A DNA stretch of 64,000 nucleotides from Diphasiastrum complanatum. Lineage: Eukaryota > Streptophyta > Lycopodiopsida > Lycopodiales > Lycopodiaceae. The first letter of the stretch is position 1. Every line of letters begins with the position of its first letter. A program made the position numbers and the translations under genes. The stretch spans positions 18,505,303 to 18,569,302 of the forward strand of contig CM055098.1 of the NCBI GenBank assembly GCA_029204225.1, given 5' to 3'. The notes beneath the pieces were generated by a model, which made no database searches, was not told where the DNA came from, and saw nothing but the letters and a program-made list of their open reading frames with translations. Positions 10,260 to 21,233 of the stretch are shown piece by piece.

Positions 10260-12838
10260 ATGGCTAAAGAATCGGAAGCTATCGGTTCTTTGTTTAGTGA
10301 AGATCGGTTGGATGGCACAAACTACTCCTTGTGGAGTTACATGATGAAAAATCTTCTCATAGCGAAAGGGCTGTAGGATTTGGTCAATGGTGATGAGGAA
10401 AGGCCTCCATCTTTGGCACCTCCTACACCTCGTGGATCACAATCATCAATATCATCTTCTCCATCTTCGGAAGAACAAAAGAAGTGGGATAGAAGGGATG
10501 CACAAGCACATTCTATGGTTGCTCTTGCTGTGAAAAGATCTATCTTACCTCATATTAGGTCTTGTAAGACATCTAAAAGTGCGTGGGATACACTTTATAC
10601 TATGTATAGAGTCAAAAATCCAGCAAGAGTGGTGTATCTCAGAAATCAGCTTTCTTTGTTGAAGATGCAAGAAGGGGATCAAGTGACCAATCACTTGACG
10701 AAGATCAAGGATCTTCGTGAGGAGCTTCTCAATATTGATGAGATAATTGAGGATGCTCAATTTGTTTCCATTACTCTCACCTCATTACCTTCATCTTATC
10801 TTCCCTTTGTTTCATCTTTGAGTATCTCTCTTAGGGGACAGCAACTCTCCTTTGATGAACTTGTTGGGCTGCTTCTTCAAGAGGAGCAAACGAGGCAAAA
10901 CTTTGCGGGTGACACTCAACAAGATCAAGCTTTCTTCACGAAAGGCAAGGGCAAAGGCAAGTCAAAAGGAAAGGGGAAGCCTCCTTCCAAGGATGAGCAA
11001 AAGCTCGTTGGAGGTCAAAATGTCAACACTCAAAAGAAGAAAGGGAAGTGCCATTATTGCAAAAGGTATGGGCACTTCATCAAGGATTGTAAGAAGAAGC
11101 TTGCGAAAGAGGAGAGTAAAGGAATTGATACTAGTGCTTCACTTGCTACTTTGGAGCAAGAGCTTGAAGCTAATGGTGATCTCTTCAACCAAGACTATGC
11201 TTTTGTGTCTAATATTGCTTCTACTAGTACTACTACATCTATGAGGAATTCAGATTCTGTTTTGCAAGTTGCTGATTTTCAGCCCATTGAATGGGTGATT
11301 GATAGTGGTGCTACTCGTCATATGACTTCTCGCAAAGAAGCATTTACTAAATTAGTAAAAGTGCAAAATGGAAGTAAGGTACAATGTGCGGATGATGCAT
11401 CTTATTCTATTCATAAAATTGGAATTGTAGCCATCATTTTGCCTAATGGTGAAGAAAAGTACATTAAGAATGTGCTTTATGTTCCGGGAATCAAGAAGAA
11501 TCTTCTTTCGGTTTCAACTATGTTGAAGCAAAGACTAGTTGTTGAGTTCAAAGAAGATAAGTGTCTTGTCAAGGATCCTAAAAGATCACTCTTGATTATT
11601 GTTTCGGGAACGATGCATGCTGGCTTATTCATTATGGATACCTATGAGCGACGAATTCCCTCTACATGTCTTGTTGCTTCTACATCACAATCATTGGAGT
11701 TGGCTGAATTGTGGCACGCAAGGTTTGGGCATCTCAACTTTGCAAGTTTGAAGAAGCTGAAGACATTTAATATGGTAGAAGACATTCCTACTATTGAGCA
11801 GCCGGAAGGGCATGTATGCGAGGGGTGCATACTTGGAAAGTTTCAAAGGAAACCTTTTCCAATTGATGGAACTATAAGGGTTCTTGATAAATTTGATTTG
11901 GTTCATAGTGATGTTTGTGGTCCAATGAGGACCGAATCCATTGGAAAGTGCATCTATTTTGTGACTTTTATTGATGACTTTTCCCAATTTACATGGATCT
12001 ATCCTATGAAGGCTAAATCGGAAGTTTTTCAACGTTTCAAAGATTTTCTAGCAATGGTGGAAAATCAATTTAGGCATTCTTTGAAGACCCTACACACCGA
12101 TCGAGGAGGGGAATACATTAAGAATACGTTCGGTGCATTTCTTCGAGAAAAGGGAATTCTACATCAAATGACAACTCCCTATACGCCTCAACAAAATGGT
12201 GTTGCCGAGCGAAAGAATCGCACACTCATGGAGATGGCCCGTTGCATGCTCAAAGCAAAGGGGCTGCCTCACAAGTTTTGGGCTGAAGCGGTCATAACGG
12301 CAGCATACATAAGCAATCGTTGTCCTACTAAAGCATTGAAAGTTATAACTCCTTATGAAGTTTGGTATGGAAAGAAGCCTACAATCTCTCACTTTCGCAT
12401 TTTTGGTTGTACGGCTTATTCTTTTGTTTCGGATAAACTTCGTACAAAGCTTGAGGATAAAGGAGTTAAATGCATTTTTGTTGTCTGTAGTAGTGAAAGC
12501 AAAGGCTATAGGCGGTTCAATTTGAGCACTAACAAGATTATTGTTAGTCGTGATGTGCATTTTGATGAAAAGAATTCATTGGATGTGGCCTCAACTCATA
12601 TCTTGAAGGGGGACAGCCCACATAGTGTGAATGTTGAAGTTTTTCCAGATTTGGTACCATCTTCTTTTGTTGGAGATAAGGGGCAGCAATCAACCGGTTT
12701 CGACCTTCCCAACACCTCATCAAGTTTAGAGCCTAATGTTCATCAAAAACCGCCCGTTGTTGCTCAAAATCAGCCTGCAGGAACTGTTGGACAGCAAGGA
12801 CCAGTTTTGGAAGATCTTGGACAACCAAGTGTTGTAAA
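10260..12838 (+). pseudogene. Copia Gag-protease-integrase, broken by a nonsense codon
   Basis: Translation from the ATG at 10260 gives a Copia polyprotein. Gag comes first, with the UBN2-type capsid region and a CCHC zinc knuckle at 11050-11091 (C-H-Y-C, four residues, H, four residues, C). The aspartic protease has catalytic DSGA in VIDSGATRHM near 11300. The integrase has an HHCC zinc domain (HARFGHLN then CEGCILGK), a catalytic DDE core (SDVCGP, FIDDFSQFTW, then ERKNRTL) and a GKKP block. In codon 39 a Trp is replaced by TAG at 10374-10376; the sister copy at 1-1388 keeps Trp. The frame then stays open to 12959, but its last ~40 codons lie in the inserted segment. The element would need a helper to move. 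Confidence 0.9.
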
Positions 12839-13768
12839 GCTGACTCGGGTGCACCCAGCGTGCCCTGTTAGACTCAAAGGGGTGACACTCTCTAAGGTCC
12901 CAGAGCAAGTTAGAACGTCAAGGACTGAGCCTCCGAACTGTGGTGAACCAGTCAAGTAGTCACAAGTCATGAGCTAGCTCTGGAGCTCGAGTCATGGCCT
13001 AGTCAGGAAAGCAAGTTGATTCGGCCGCCGGGATGGCTCCCGAGACCCATGTCCGGGAGCCAGACTGATTCTGCCAGGCTTAATCAGCAAAATAAAAACT
13101 AAGTCCTAAAAAGCGTGCTTTACCAGAAAGCACTATGTTTCAAACCAGAGGGGGTGCGCCGAATCACAGCAGAACTATAGGGGGAGTCCGGCAGACAGAA
13201 ACTTGGGCAGCTCAACCAGCGCCAGGAATCCAGTCGCCAGGTCTCAGCTCCCTCTACCAGCACGAGCCAGGCACAATGCCCAGCACGTGTTGGTGGCCCC
13301 GAGACCGGTCAGTCTATGTATGAATGTAACCTCTTCCAAATCTCATAAAGTTGATCCTTGGGGATGATTACCATTTCGGTTTCGCCTCCGGGACTGGTCC
13401 AAGTGGAAGGACCCTTACTACAACCTTTTTGCATCACTGGCGCCTAAGGGTCCCTGTCATCGACATGGGGCTTGCCGCTATGCCAATTGGTCAGTTTGGC
13501 GACCACTATGCCTTGGGTTTCATGTGTGGCTTGCCTTTGCCTTTGGTTACCTTTTGGGGACGGATTCTGAATTGGCTTTCGGGTTGGTTGGGATTCCAGT
13601 TTCCTTAAGTCTGAATGGTTAAGCTTATTACGTTTCTGAGTTGGCTTTTATGTAAGTGCATGATGGATGAATGTTAGACTTAAGCGCGTGTTGGGGAAAC
13701 CGCTCAAGTCCCAGCGCCCTTTGAGGCACCGGCGCAACACCAAGTGCGGTGTCGGAAGATCTTGGACA
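12824..13768 (+). other. GC-richer insert inside Copia pol
   Basis: The linker between integrase and reverse transcriptase is interrupted by about 0.93 kb of different composition. The word GGAAGATCTTGGACA is present on both sides (12809-12823 and 13754-13768), and similarity continues imperfectly for about 20 bases. This could be a long target duplication or a repeat that promoted recombination. The inside has no long credible frame, no poly-A and no clear terminal inverted repeats. It includes two blocks of G/C-rich words (13020-13080, 13130-13320). Integrase-side and RT-side frames no longer match. What it is remains unknown. Confidence 0.6.
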
Positions 13769-13849
13769 GCAAATTGTAAGAAGAGACATGGCTGTTGGAC
13801 AGCCAAAACAGTCCCACGGTGGCTGTTGTCGACTTTGCGGGACAAAAAA

Positions 13850-15494
13850 GTAAGTTCATTTTATGATGGAAAGACACGTGCCTCTACAAAATCAGTGGAC
13901 TATGCTGATTTTTCAGATTTTGCTCTTACGTCTCATGAAGATGTTGCAAAAGAACCTGTTTTCTATGAGCAGGCCAAGGGAGTAAAATGTTGGGAGGATG
14001 CGATGCAAGATGAGTATGACTCACTTATGAAGAACCAGATTTGGGTTCTTGTTGATCTTCCTCATGGGAAGAAGGCAATTGGTTCTAAATGGGTATACAA
14101 AATCAAGTATAAGGCAGATGGTACCATTGAAAGGAACAAGGCAAGGCTCGTTGCCAAAGGCTATGCTCAGCAAAAGGGGATTGATTATGAGGAGACTTTT
14201 TCTCCTACTGCTCGGATGACTACCGTGAGGGTAATAACCTCTTTGGCTGCCCACTTTGGTTGGCGTTTGCGGCAACTTGACATAAAGACAACATTCCTCA
14301 ATGGTGATCTCAATGAGGAAGTGTACCTTCAACAACCTGCTGGTTTTTTGGTTGAAGGCCAAGAAGATAAAGTTTGTCTTCTCAAGAAGGCACTTTATGG
14401 ACTGAAGCAAGCTCCGAGGATGTGGTATCAAAAGATACATGCCTACTTTTGTGATCGAGGGTTTACTAATAGTCCTAGCGAATCTACTCTTTATGTCAAG
14501 CATACTTCAAATTATATCATCATTATTTTGCTTTATGTTGATGATATTATTATTACGGGAAGTAATGAGCAGCAGATTGATGCCGTAATACTTGATCTTG
14601 GTATGGTTTTTGAAACCTCAGATTTAGGCCTATTGCACTTTTATCTTGGTCTTGAATTTGTACAAGAAGGTGCTGGAATTTTCATCTCTCAAGAACGCTA
14701 CATTGGGCAGATTTTAAAGCGGTTCAAGATGGAAGATTGCAAGCCGGTTGCTACACCTATGGAGACAGGCCTGAAATTAAGTAGTCAAGGTGATGGTGAA
14801 TCATTTGACACTACTTTATATTGTCAAGCTATTGGCTGTCTCATTTACCTATGTAATTCAAGACCGGACATTTCTTATAGTGTCTCACTCATGAGTCAAT
14901 TCATGCATGCCCCGATGACATCACATTGGAAAGCGTTGAAGAGGATCTTTTCGATATCTTCAAGGAACAAGAAGTCATGGACTGGTTTTTCCTGCTTGTG
15001 ATGATGCATGTTTGGTTTGTTTTAGTGACTCGGATTGGGGTGGAGATCAAGACACTAGACGCTCTACAAGTGGACATTGCTTTTTTTATGGTAATTTTGC
15101 AATTTCGTGGTCAAGTAAAAAGCAGCCCACTGTTGCTACTTTTTCTAGTGAGGCAGAATATAGAGCGATATTTTCAGCCACGACAAAGTGTTCATGGCTG
15201 AGAAGACTACTTGTTGACATGAAGTTTGGCGAGCCCTCAGCCACTCTTATCTTGAGTGATAGTCAAAGTGCTATTGCCATTGCACGGAATCCTGTTTTTC
15301 ATGCGAGGACGAAGCACATCGAGATCCATTATCACTTTGTTCGGGAGAGACTTCATGATGGCGACATTTTACCTGAATATTGTCCTACGGAGGATAATAT
15401 TGCGGACCTCTTCACTAAGGCGTTGCCTAGAGTCAGATTTGAAGCTTTATGCAAAGCTTTAAATTTGATACCACGTGTTGGTTTTGTTACATAG
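13850..15494 (+). pseudogene. Copia reverse transcriptase and RNase H, one frameshift
   Basis: The RT domain runs from WEDAMQDEYDSLMKNQIW through KWVYKIKYKADG, ARLVAKGYAQ, FLNGDLNEEVYLQQP and YGLKQAPRMWY. The catalytic YVDD is at 14534-14545. Near 14949 an extra T in a TTTT run shifts the frame, ending the RT frame at 15001. The RNase H continues in another frame with FSDSDWGGD, STSGHCFF, SSEAEYRA, DSQSAIAIARNP and KHIEIHYHFVRE, ending at a stop at 15494. RT copies the genomic RNA and RNase H removes it. The sequence is otherwise well preserved, matching the low LTR divergence. Confidence 0.9.
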
Positions 15495-15523
15495 TGAAGA
15501 TTTCAGTTTTTGCATTGTCATTT

Positions 15524-15531
15524 AAGGAGGG
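15524..15531 (+). promoter_or_regulatory. Polypurine tract
   Basis: AAGGAGGG lies directly before the 3' LTR and is the expected plus-strand primer. Confidence 0.8.
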
Positions 15532-15973
15532 TGTTAGAAATAAATGACTATGCTGAAGTTAATCCATAGGTTACTTTGACCCAAAAGGTCGAGATTTGTG
15601 TAACCATGGGTATTTACTTAATTAGGCCATCTTAAGTTTGTCTTAAGTTCAGTTGGACCCAATTTTGGTCATGTACTGACTCGTGGGTCCTTAGGGGTCT
15701 AATTTTGTTTAGGGGCCCTATCTTGACTTTTGGGGGTGCCCTACATTTAATAAGTGGTTAACCTTAGGGTTTGGTGGCATTTGGTCACATCCAGGTAGAG
15801 TACTTAGATGCTCATTGTGTATTCCATTTTATACAGTTTGGCTCTCCATTGCTCTTGTTGCTGTTTTCTCTCTCTCTCTCTCTTAGAGTTGGGCGCCCAG
15901 CCTCTTCTCTCTTGTTTCTTGTGGAGATTGATTGATAACTAGATCTTGGTGACTTGTCTCTTGCTTTCCTATA
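15532..15973 (+). repeat. Copia 3' LTR
   Basis: A 442-bp near-identical copy of the 5' LTR. By eye: four substitutions and one extra TC unit. One substitution changes the terminal CA to TA. It is followed by the target duplication GCCTC at 15974-15978. Confidence 0.95.
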
Positions 15974-15978
15974 GCCTC

Positions 15979-18440
15979 TCATTGTGAATGATGTATGGGG
16001 TGAATGATAGATGCATGTTTTGTGTGCCCTTACCTTACATTTTTCAAGATAGATCATTGCATCAATCTAGTGTTAAATTTATGTGCAATCACACACTCCT
16101 TAGAAGATCAATCACATTGTTTGTGAAGTCCTCACATGTGTTTCACACGCCTACTGGTGCCCTTTTGAATAACTCTATGGTGGTATGAGAGTTCTCTAGC
16201 ACTCTTAATTTCTTAAAGTGACACAATGTAACCATGGTGCAATATTTACATTCTTATGGCATGCATGGTCTATTAGATCTACTTGGCATGAGATTATATG
16301 ATTGATGGTGCTAGCTTGTTCGTCCAACTAGCATGGCTTCCTTTTTTGGTATGTGGTACTAGAGTCCTTTCCTTAGTATTGGGCAACGACATTCTTCATC
16401 CATATTTGAAGTATGGTGTACTCAATGATGATTTCCTTCGGTGTTCCTGAAGCATTGGTATAGTGATATAGTCTATTAGCTAGAACCATATTCCTAATGA
16501 TACAACCACAACATTTGCCTATGAGGTTGGTGCCTCGATGATCCTACAAATACCTCTATGAGGTATTCTTGGGCCATATACCTAGCATGGTATGTGTGCA
16601 TTTGTAGTGGCCTTGCGGGACGCATATATCGTGAAGCCTTCATTTGGCATTCTCGGGCCATTCATGTTGTTTGACGCCACTTCATGTTTTCATTAGTAGA
16701 TTAAACTCTTCGTGATGGGCTTTTTGTTGTAAAATGATGATGCTAGAATAGCTTGAAATTATGAACTTAGGACACTAGTGATGTTGATTTCAAGGTCTAC
16801 TTGATCCTAACATAACTAGGAATGGAACATGCAATGTAAAAACTTGACATGCAACTGCCATGCAAGTAGAAATGGAAAAACCAGCAAGCTGTGGATCCCA
16901 AATTTGATCCTAGTTCAAATCTATATGAACTCTACTCTATGCCAATTCGATGAATCAAGAAAAGAAATGATTTCTACTTGCTGGCCATTTCAATTAGCAA
17001 AATCAGATCTGGAAAAAACAGATTCTAATTGACTTCTGATCACAAGTAGTGAAGTGCCTTTCCAATAGAAAACATATGCTTATGATTTCATCAACTTCTG
17101 ACAAGTATTCAAAGGGAAATGAAAGATATTACAATTCTCTCTCTCTCTCCAACTCGTGGAGCCTCTATTAATTAGAATTTGTGTATGTACAATAGTTGGC
17201 ATGCAATTGCCAAGTGTCCAATTTCTTATGCATGTCATGATAGGTGGCAATCTAACTTATTCTCCCCCATGCACATGTGCATGGGGTCTACCAAACTCAA
17301 ATGGGTCAAAGGCATCATCATGCAAGAAGGCCTTCCACAAGTTTGGTAGGAAAACAAATTTGCCTAAGTTATTTGGGCCTTACAAATTTGGACCCAATCA
17401 TGACCATGTGCCATGTACTATTTATTTAACTAGGTTTATAAGTTCAACACTTTTACCATTTAAATCCTTCAGGTAGCAACTTGTTACGACCATGCACTTT
17501 TTGCAACTTGGACATAGCATCAACTTTCTTCAACGACATCCCCACCACATGCAGTTTTATGGTTTATAATCTTGTAGCAACGACATTCGTGTTTGCATTT
17601 CAAGTTATGTTTCTTTTATTGCTTAAATTGAGAGCAATGTTTTCGAGTGTGGGAGTGTTCAAGACATGCATTACTTAAGGGTACGCAAGGTTGAGTACAA
17701 CATTTCCCTCCAATTTAAATGGGATTTTATTTTGACCAACACAAAAAAGCTTGATGATCCACACAAAAAATGAAGCACTTTGCTCGCAATTTCTTGCTTC
17801 AAGAACTATGACCAAACTTTTGTAATAGGGTATGAACAGAACGTAGTGAGCCACCTAGTCTATGTTGATCAATGCACTTCAAAGTAATAGGCTTGAATAC
17901 TTTCAGCCAGCCATTCTAGAAGATCCTAGGCGGGCAAGATTTTCAAGCCATCTCCAGCCGCCATAGCCGCCATTGGAGCTTTCACGCTACACCCTCTCTA
18001 GAAATTCGTGTGGTGTTACGAGCTTTGACACTATCAAACTGCCAATTTTCCAGATGTCCCACATTTTCTCAAGTCTGACACCCATCTCCTATCAAATCTG
18101 ACGTTCTAATATAACTCTAGAAGTTTTCACTCAATTTTTCATGATTTTTTAGACTATATTCTGCCTACGTCAAAAAGCCTAAGACCCTCACAACCTATTC
18201 AACTTAACAAACTTGCAATAAAACCAAATTACAGTCTCTAACTGCCGGCTTGAGTACTTATTTGGATCAAATGTTCAAGAATCGGCAGGCACAATGCCAA
18301 GGCTTTTTCACATTAAACTGACAGAACTAAGATGAATTTCATAAAGGACAAACCAAACATAACGAACCTAAAGTAGATAGGGGAACAAGAGCAAAGGCTC
18401 TAGATCCAAAACTATGTCGGAAAAGAAAACTCCAAGACCG
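15979..18440. other. Non-coding stretch right of the Copia element
   Basis: No gene recognised on either strand. The self-complementary word ATGCACATGTGCAT lies near 17270, and a short TC tract at 17136-17149. It may hold old LTR material (repeated CATGCAACTGCCATGC / CATGCAATTGCCAAG words at 16849 and 17198), but no pair of termini could be established. Confidence 0.35.
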
Positions 18441-20575
18441 CAAATAGATTATACGATATGATTTATTGATTGACTAGATATGTTGGATGGAAAAACCTTA
18501 AGTAGGCGCAGACGCCTGCTGTAGCTGATTCTCAACATCCTGAATGCCTCTTTGAAATAAACTGCGGCAATCAACACGCCTCCACCACCTTGCCGCTCAT
18601 AAGATGCTTTGCATAAAGCAAGCAAGGAAGCGATCGATCGATCGCTGGCTGCCTGGCTCTCTCTTTTCCTTAAAAGAGATGTCACCCGCGACAGCAACGG
18701 CAGGTGCAACCTTAGTTTTGCAGCCCTAATTTCCAATGCACCAAAGTTACTTAGGATGTGGGGTTTTCATTGGGTTTTTTTTTTTCAATACTTTTGTATA
18801 TGCATTGTGTGGGTTTTTTTATTCATTTTGGTGCTTAATCCAAGGGTTGACTTGTTGCTTAGCTTGGCATCCATAGGTTTTATTTTTGCATTGTGGTGCT
18901 TAGGGTGAGTGTGCCAAGCCTGCAAATGATGTCATGGCTTAGAAGGTGAATACATTTCCAGTTTTTTGGCATTGCCTTTTGGCGAATACGTTTCTAGATT
19001 TTTAGCATCGCCTTAATTGAGTTTATCCAAAATTTACTATTAAAGTCAATGTTTTAAATTATATAAGGGTGTGTGTGCACAAAAAGCTTTATCAAATTGC
19101 TAAGGACTTTATTGCAAGAACTCCATTTATTTAATGCACCTTCATATGCTAGTCGTAAATAACAAAAATCCATATCCCTATATTTTTCTTGCTTGCATGC
19201 CCATGCTTTAAATGCACCTTTATATGCAAGTCATAAATAGCAAATAATTTGTGCCTATCTATTTCTTACAGCATTCCTAGGCTCTTGACCAATGTTGAAA
19301 GGGCATAATAGTTAGCCAGTTATAACCGGCCAATTATACATCAGATTATCTATAACCGAACTGACAATTGTGATTTATTCTATAACTCTGGACTAACCTA
19401 CTCTTTAATTCAAGAATGCATGTTGGGTCCACTGACATCGACCTAAAAGGCTTAAGTACATCCAAGTTCTACTAGATATGTCGCATATATTTTGTAATAA
19501 TGTGGAGAAGCAATGCAACTCGTTTGAATAGCCATCAGCGTGAGAAATGCCCATTTAATGCTGCCTTGAATCTGACATACAACCGTGATGAAATAGTCTC
19601 ATCCTGTTGTAAAAAGTTGAAAGAGGTTTTTGATTATAGCAAGTATTGTTTGTCGAACGTGTACAAAAGCACATGAGTTAAAAGTAGCTAGCCCTTCCAC
19701 AATGGAGATGAAAAATGTTGGTGTGAAAATGACTTTTCATCCTACACAAACAGATAAGAGTTTGAATCATGAAAAATCAAGGGAAATAATTGATTGTTGA
19801 AAAATCAAAGTAATAATCAAGGATGCATAAAGATTAAGATTGTAGTGACCTATTATCATCAAGGAAGACCAACTTTAGATTGTTACATCAAGCTCGTTGT
19901 TATTAGTGGAGTGAGGTTGATTTGGAAAAGTTTTCAAGAGAGAAAGAAGAGACTGAAAATCGATATTGGAAATTGTTACCAAAGCATATAAATAACTAAG
20001 TAAACTGAACATATAATCAGTTAGCATAATCTGTAAATTGCCATATTATTCGGCATTGTCGACTACCCAAAGACAAAAATACAAATTAACCTTATATGTA
20101 GGTTAACATAATATGTATTTAACTATCCAATATTGCTCTCGACTTGCATGACACACATCTTGATTCCTTACTAACAACAATAATCAAATAAAAATTATCT
20201 ATTTGCATTCACAAAATCATTCCATATATATTATTTTTAATGTTGTCATATATCTACTCATGCACACACTTTGAATCATAGTTCAATCTTTGAGGTAAAA
20301 AAGGAAATGTTGTAGAATATTTAGATTACAAAATGATGCTTTTACAGTCTCCACTTACATTTGAAACTTTTGCAAGACATCTCTTCCCCAAGAATGTCCT
20401 CTTTCTTGTGACAAACTATATCAAAAGATGGAATGAACCTCAGGTTCGATGGTGGGGATCCAACATGAGGTTCATCCTCAAGCAACAAAAGTTTTCAAAG
20501 CCCACACTCCAGGTTTTGAAGTAACTAATTCAACTGGTAAAGTCAGGCAGCATGAAAATTCCTCTAAAAAACAGA
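18441..20575. other. Intergenic stretch, no gene recognised
   Basis: AT-rich with a slightly richer patch at 18480-18760. Short frames there lack homologous motifs and are interrupted. A run of GATCGATCGATCG lies at 18632-18645. Confidence 0.35.
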
Positions 20576-20612
20576 GGATGAACCCTGGGATAGGCTATCC
20601 CAGGGTTCATCC
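20576..20612. repeat. Near-perfect 37-bp palindrome
   Basis: Two 18-base arms (GGATGAACCCTGGGATAG and its exact complement) are separated by a single G at 20594. In DNA it could extrude as a cruciform and in RNA form a tight hairpin. No larger inverted repeat extends from it. Confidence 0.85.
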
Positions 20613-21233
20613 AACTCCCTCTTCACATGTTTTGAGCATACATTGCAATCCCCATAAGTTTTGGTTGTCAAAATCAAACTCAGTTCATTAGAGAAATGTA
20701 TTGGCACATACACAAGACCTCCACCTGTCAGCTGCATCTCTCTCTATTAGCGCAGGTGGCAGCTACTTCAATTTTTGTCAACGGAGGTCAGCGCACGTAA
20801 GCACATGTCACCCTTCTATTAGCGATGGTAGGGAAAAACTGAACAGCACTGGTTTGTCAACGAAGGCTTGGATTTCATTGTTGGCCTAGATTTAATCGTT
20901 GGCTTGGATTTCAAGCTGGATTTAATCGTTGCACAGTTGTATTTCATCAATGTCCTATATTACATTGTGGCCTGCCAAAGAATCCATAGACTCGAGTTCT
21001 CAGTCATCACATGGCATTCTTGAACATTGTAAGTGATTTCTTTATTATATTCTCATTAAAAATAGATATTCTAATCTAATTTGATATATATGATACATCT
21101 TTGATACCTCACAGCTTTCTAATATCAATCTACTTTGGTTTTTGTTTTTTATTTTATAGTTATAATCATCATTATTGTACTTAGTAACACGTTTGTATTC
21201 TAATCTCATAAAACTAGAATTAGTTCAAAATCT
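20613..21233. other. Intergenic stretch
   Basis: No gene recognised. A few near repeats such as TTTAATCGTTGGCTTGGATTTC and related words occur at 20868-20945. Confidence 0.35.

Larger units (their letters stand above)
9102..15978 (+). mobile_element. Complete Copia LTR retrotransposon, recent insertion
   Basis: All structural parts are present: target duplication GCCTC at 9102-9106 and 15974-15978, LTRs at 9107-9546 and 15532-15973, tRNA-iMet primer site at 9547, gag-PR-INT-RT-RH order (the Copia order, integrase before reverse transcriptase), and a polypurine tract at 15524-15531. The LTRs differ by about four substitutions and one TC dinucleotide in 440 bp, so the insertion is young. It is not autonomous as it stands: gag has an in-frame TAG at 10374, pol is split by an insert of about 0.9 kb at 12824-13768, and a frameshift near 14949 separates RT from RNase H. 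The internal coding region is plus strand. Confidence 0.95.

Noticed and set aside
18449-18908. Overlapping frames on both strands around 18.4-18.9 kb
   Set aside because: No recognisable motif, no splice-consistent extension, and the two frames are antisense to each other with repeat-like composition.
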